Shown here in pieces: positions 6,643-8,866 of a stretch of DNA of 8,866 nt. The notes under the pieces are model-generated. The model was given only the letters and a program-made list of their open reading frames with translations, was not told where the DNA came from and searched no databases. A program made the position numbers and the translations under genes. Within the stretch, counting starts at the first letter, position 1; the number at the start of each line of letters is the position of its first letter. Source of the stretch: Bryobacterales bacterium (GTDB lineage Bacteria > Acidobacteriota > Terriglobia > Bryobacterales > Bryobacteraceae); the NCBI GenBank assembly GCA_009697495.1, contig SHUN01000087.1:1-8866 (forward strand). The letters run 5' to 3'.

Positions 6643-6944
6643 CCCGCCACGCCGATCGTGCGCAAGTTCTGAAAGAAGCCTGGATCGGCGACGCCGTTCT
6701 TTCCCTCCACGCCCGCCTGAAAATCCTCCGCGAGGACGGTGTCATCGACGGTCAGAAGGCAGACCGAATGACTTCCAATCAATTCCTCTCCGTTTACTCC
6801 GACCCCAGCGAGACCGAAGCCGAGATCGGCCGCATCTATCAGCGCGACGGACTCCCCGCCGCTTTCGAGTGGATTGAGCGCCGCCTGGTGCCCGTCTTCG
6901 AGCGCCAGGAAGCCAATCGGCGTAAACCCAATCGGCATAAATGA
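6639..6944 (+). CDS. RNase III-like (Mini-III-type) small protein
   Basis: This 101-aa protein is about the length of a lone RNase III fold. EAWIGDAVLSLHARLKIL (13-30) matches the RNase III signature (…LEFLGDAVL…), with D18 at the position of E. coli D45. TEAEIGRIYQRDGL (59-72) matches the second catalytic helix (DxFEALIGAIYLD-G), with E60 at the E117 position. The D114 position is serine (S57) and the E41 position is alanine (A14); Mini-III proteins also differ at the latter. There is no double-stranded-RNA-binding domain. It could be an active Mini-III-like nuclease (23S rRNA maturation in Firmicutes) or a non-catalytic relative. The start ATG overlaps the symporter stop, and its stop overlaps the methyltransferase start. 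No strong Shine-Dalgarno is seen, so coupling is likely. The fold assignment is from motif memory and is moderate. Confidence 0.65.
   Translation: MTRHADRAQVLKEAWIGDAVLSLHARLKILREDGVIDGQKADRMTSNQFLSVYSDPSETEAEIGRIYQRDGLPAAFEWIERRLVPVFERQEANRRKPNRHK
6913..6941 (+). repeat. 15-bp-period tandem duplication at a gene junction
   Basis: CCAATCGGCGTAAA (6913-6926) recurs as CCAATCGGCATAAA (6928-6941) with one difference and a single C between. It encodes the basic tail NRRKPNRHK of the RNase III-like protein, and its last base is the A of the next gene's start codon. It is followed at once by ATGATGATG. The pattern suggests local slippage. Confidence 0.7.
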
Positions 6945-7837
6945 TGATGCCCGTATTCCGGTGTAACATCTGCGGCGTCGGCAACCGTTCGGCCGTCAAG
7001 TTATCCGAGCGGGAAGGCGGACTCTGTTCCAACTGCGGTTCCAACATTCGCCTCCGCTCCGTTGTATTGGCGCTGTCGCGAGCGCTATTCAATTGCGAAC
7101 TGGCGTTAACGGACTTTCCGAACTTAAAGACCGTCCGCGGACTCGGATTCAGCGACTCTGAAATCTACGCGCGTCCATTGGAACGCCTCTTCTCCTATTC
7201 CAATACGTACTTCCATCGGGAGCCCCGCTTCGATATCGCGCAGTCGGACCCCGCCCGCCTCGGGCTATTCGACTTTGTCATTTGCAGCGAAGTGCTTGAA
7301 CACGTCGCTCCGCCCGTCGAGCGTGCCTTTGCGACCCTGCGCGCCCTCCTCAAGCCTTCCGGCGTGCTCATTCTGACGGTTCCCTACGGCCTCGACGACG
7401 AAACGATTGAACGATTCGATGGCATCGCCGATCCTCGCCTGGTCACTTTGGACGGCAAGCCGCTCGTCATTGGCCGTGACCCGGAGGGCAGCTTCATCGT
7501 CCGCGACGATATCGTGTTCCATGGCGGCCCCGGCGCCACGCTTGAAATGCGCATCTTCTCCGAATCCGCCCTGCGAAGCCATTTAGAAAATGCGGGCTTC
7601 GCGAATGTGGCCTTCGACGCCGCCGAAAGTCCCGAATTCGGCGTGGCTTACCCCGGACCCTGCTCCTTGCCCGTCATCGTCGGCAACTGGGCCGGCAACG
7701 GCGGCGTCCTATTTTCTCCCGCCAATACCGGTGAACTGCTGGAAGAGTTCGTGCGCGTCCAGCGCAAACTCCTCGCCGCGCGCGAATCGCGCTGGCTTCG
7801 GTTGGGACGGCTGTTGGGCCTTGGACCGAAAGTGTAG
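6941..7837 (+). CDS. Class I SAM-dependent methyltransferase with N-terminal zinc ribbon
   Basis: This is a 298-aa, probably cytoplasmic protein. Residues 8-32 carry two CxxC pairs (C8/C11 and C29/C32), a small zinc ribbon. The methyltransferase-like core follows: FDFVICSEVLEHV (110-122) is the post-beta-4 motif of the Methyltransf_11 group, and LKPSGVLILTVPYG (137-150) is the beta-5 region. The SAM-binding motif I is degenerate (VRGLGFSDS, 65-73, instead of the usual ExGxGxG), so binding may be altered. The methyl acceptor is unknown. The gene is last in the plus-strand operon, overlapping the previous stop by ATGA. The three consecutive ATG codons (6941, 6944, 6947) leave the exact start open by two residues. 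Its third-position C bias looks weaker than that of the first genes of the operon. Confidence 0.78.
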   Translation: MMMPVFRCNICGVGNRSAVKLSEREGGLCSNCGSNIRLRSVVLALSRALFNCELALTDFPNLKTVRGLGFSDSEIYARPLERLFSYSNTYFHREPRFDIAQSDPARLGLFDFVICSEVLEHVAPPVERAFATLRALLKPSGVLILTVPYGLDDETIERFDGIADPRLVTLDGKPLVIGRDPEGSFIVRDDIVFHGGPGATLEMRIFSESALRSHLENAGFANVAFDAAESPEFGVAYPGPCSLPVIVGNWAGNGGVLFSPANTGELLEEFVRVQRKLLAARESRWLRLGRLLGLGPKV

Positions 7838-8245
7838 TTAACGCTTCGCCCCGCCCGCCGGCGCATTGCCAAACAGGAATTCGGTTGACTCATCCGTCAA
7901 AACCCACAGCGCATAGACGCCCACGCCCGTCCCAATTGGGAAAAACAGCATATTCACCGCCCCAACCAGCATTCCCGCCGTCTTCGCCCACGGCCGCCAT
8001 TTCAGTATTCCCAGCCCAGTCACCGCGATCGGCGCAGCCATCACCAGCGAATAGACGATCGCCAGCGCCGCCAGCAGCCGGTGCAATGGGATCGACCCGA
8101 TGTCCTTGCGCTTGTTAAACGGGTCGTCAGTCATCAAAACCCCGTCCATGCCCCCGCCAACAATCAGTGCAATCAACGCCGTCAAACCCATCGCAATTCC
8201 CATGCAAAATAGGATCCAGCCAACATTACGAACGTGGGTTTCCAA
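7838..8245 (-). CDS. Small multi-pass membrane protein, function unknown
   Basis: This 135-aa protein has about four hydrophobic segments (near 8-32, 53-79, 85-100 and 102-117). A polar loop (38-52, DDPFNKRKD) follows the first, and a short GGAKR C-terminus ends it. The KWRPWAK segment before the third helix and the YALWVL end of the fourth recall small uncharacterised inner-membrane proteins common in Acidobacteriota; I cannot give a family name. It overlaps the upstream glycosyltransferase gene by 20 nt and is likely co-transcribed with it. The start is a TTG supported by a strong Shine-Dalgarno. An ATG at codon 15 is possible but would fall inside the first helix. Confidence 0.7.
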   Translation of the reverse strand: METHVRNVGWILFCMGIAMGLTALIALIVGGGMDGVLMTDDPFNKRKDIGSIPLHRLLAALAIVYSLVMAAPIAVTGLGILKWRPWAKTAGMLVGAVNMLFFPIGTGVGVYALWVLTDESTEFLFGNAPAGGAKR

Positions 8246-8866
8246 CGCGTTTCCTCCGTACCAATTGTACCATTAACGCTCCAATCACCGGCAAATACAC
8301 GGCCCATCTCCAGTGACTAAGCCCCTCCCAAACGTGCTCGCTCTGCCAGCGCAACAGAACGACATAATGTACCGGCGCCAGCGCCCCCCAAATCAGCACC
8401 GGCCACGGCCAATGGAATACCGCCAGCGGCAGGATCCACGTCAAATACCAGGGATGGACATTCGCGGACACGATCAATATCGTCAACGCGACCGCCCAAT
8501 ACGCTTCCCGCGCCGAACGGGCCCAGATCGCCGCCCCAACCGAACCCAGCACGATCAGCCCCATCGCCACGCGTTTTGCCGCGTCCAGGCTCCCCGCCAG
8601 CGCCAAAATAGCGCCGAAAACAGCATCGTTATTGCGCCATCCGCCTACAAAACCTCCCAAAAACCGCGCATTTTCAGTCACATCCGTCCACCATGGCCAC
8701 CACCACACTCCAAATACCACCGGTGCCAGCCACGCCCACCGCCATCCGCCCAATCGCACGAAAGCCGGCCACAGCAACAACGGCCAGTACTTCGTCGCCC
8801 CGGCCAACCCCAACAAAACAAATGCCCACGGCCACCCCCGCCGCTCAGCAAACCACACCGCCCCTA
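8226..8866 (-). CDS. GT-C fold polyprenol-linked glycosyltransferase (GT87-like), 5'-truncated
   Basis: The reading frame is open through the right edge, so only the C-terminal 213 or so codons are present; a GTG at 8858 is probably internal. The fragment is almost all hydrophobic helices rich in tryptophan. GATKYWPLLLWPAF, then GGFVGGWRNNDAVFGAIL, then NVHPWYLTWILPLAVF resemble the conserved order in GT87/DUF2029-type alpha-mannosyltransferases. Those use polyprenyl-phosphate sugars on the outer face of the cytoplasmic membrane. The catalytic acidic loop, usually near the N-terminus, is off the window, so activity cannot be judged. The basic tail RRKRVGNPRS ends 20 nt inside the next gene. 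Substrate and pathway are unknown. Another GT-C family (GT39/GT83 type) is the main alternative. Confidence 0.7.
   Translation of the reverse strand, partial: GAVWFAERRGWPWAFVLLGLAGATKYWPLLLWPAFVRLGGWRWAWLAPVVFGVWWWPWWTDVTENARFLGGFVGGWRNNDAVFGAILALAGSLDAAKRVAMGLIVLGSVGAAIWARSAREAYWAVALTILIVSANVHPWYLTWILPLAVFHWPWPVLIWGALAPVHYVVLLRWQSEHVWEGLSHWRWAVYLPVIGALMVQLVRRKRVGNPRS
8243..8257 (-). promoter_or_regulatory. Shine-Dalgarno fixing a TTG start inside the preceding gene
   Basis: On the minus strand GGAGG (8257-8253) is followed after 7 nt by TTG (8245-8243). The site lies wholly within the last codons of the upstream glycosyltransferase gene. It decides the start of the 135-aa membrane protein in favour of TTG over the downstream ATG. 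Confidence 0.6.

Noticed and set aside
6429..6938. 169-aa minus-strand open frame across the symporter end and RNase III-like gene
   Set aside because: It is antisense to two well-supported genes and shows no recognisable domain.
7797..7830. TTCGGT / ACCGAA stem as terminator of the plus-strand operon
   Set aside because: It has only 6 bp with a 22-nt loop, is inside the coding region, and is followed by no T-run.

Overview
The window looks like a piece of a high-GC, soil-type Acidobacteriota chromosome (Bryobacterales / 'Solibacter'-like). This is an inference from the gene pairing: a large secreted PIG-L deacetylase next to a sodium:solute symporter, with strongly C-ending codons. No rRNA or other marker gene is present to prove it. 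There are nine recognisable coding regions in four transcription units. One is cut by the right edge, and a probable tenth gene starts at the left edge. No gene-free stretch exceeds about 140 bases.

Left part (1-2355, minus strand): a two-gene operon reading right to left. It encodes a 197-aa TIR-domain protein and then a 541-aa MinD/ParA-like ATPase with a KGGVGR variant P-loop and an unassigned C-terminal domain of about 200 aa. The genes are joined by an ATGA overlap. Their codon use is visibly less C-biased than the genes to the right. TIR/NTPase pairs of this kind are typical of NAD-linked conflict or anti-phage systems, so this is the best candidate for an undescribed system here. Beyond the ATPase stop lies a 134-base leader with nested inverted repeats. 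It ends in a strong Shine-Dalgarno and ATG that run off the left edge, suggesting a third gene whose start could be masked by RNA folding.

Middle (2356-2459): a 104-base divergent intergenic region with a TTCCGG inverted repeat and a possible promoter for the TIR operon.

Centre to right (2460-7837, plus strand): five tightly packed genes. They encode a secreted PIG-L deacetylase with a C-terminal amidotransferase-like region, an easily missed 42-aa one-helix membrane protein, a sodium:solute symporter, a 101-aa RNase III-like protein with non-canonical catalytic residues, and a methyltransferase with an N-terminal zinc ribbon. All four junctions are stop/start overlaps (ATGA or TTGA). The first three genes plausibly remove an acyl group from an amino-sugar-type compound outside the cytoplasm and import a product. 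The last two look like co-transcribed housekeeping or modification genes.

Right end (7838-8866, minus strand): two membrane-protein genes reading towards the five-gene operon. They are a 5'-truncated GT-C / GT87-like glycosyltransferase and a 135-aa multi-pass membrane protein of unknown function. The stop codons of the two converging operons are directly adjacent.
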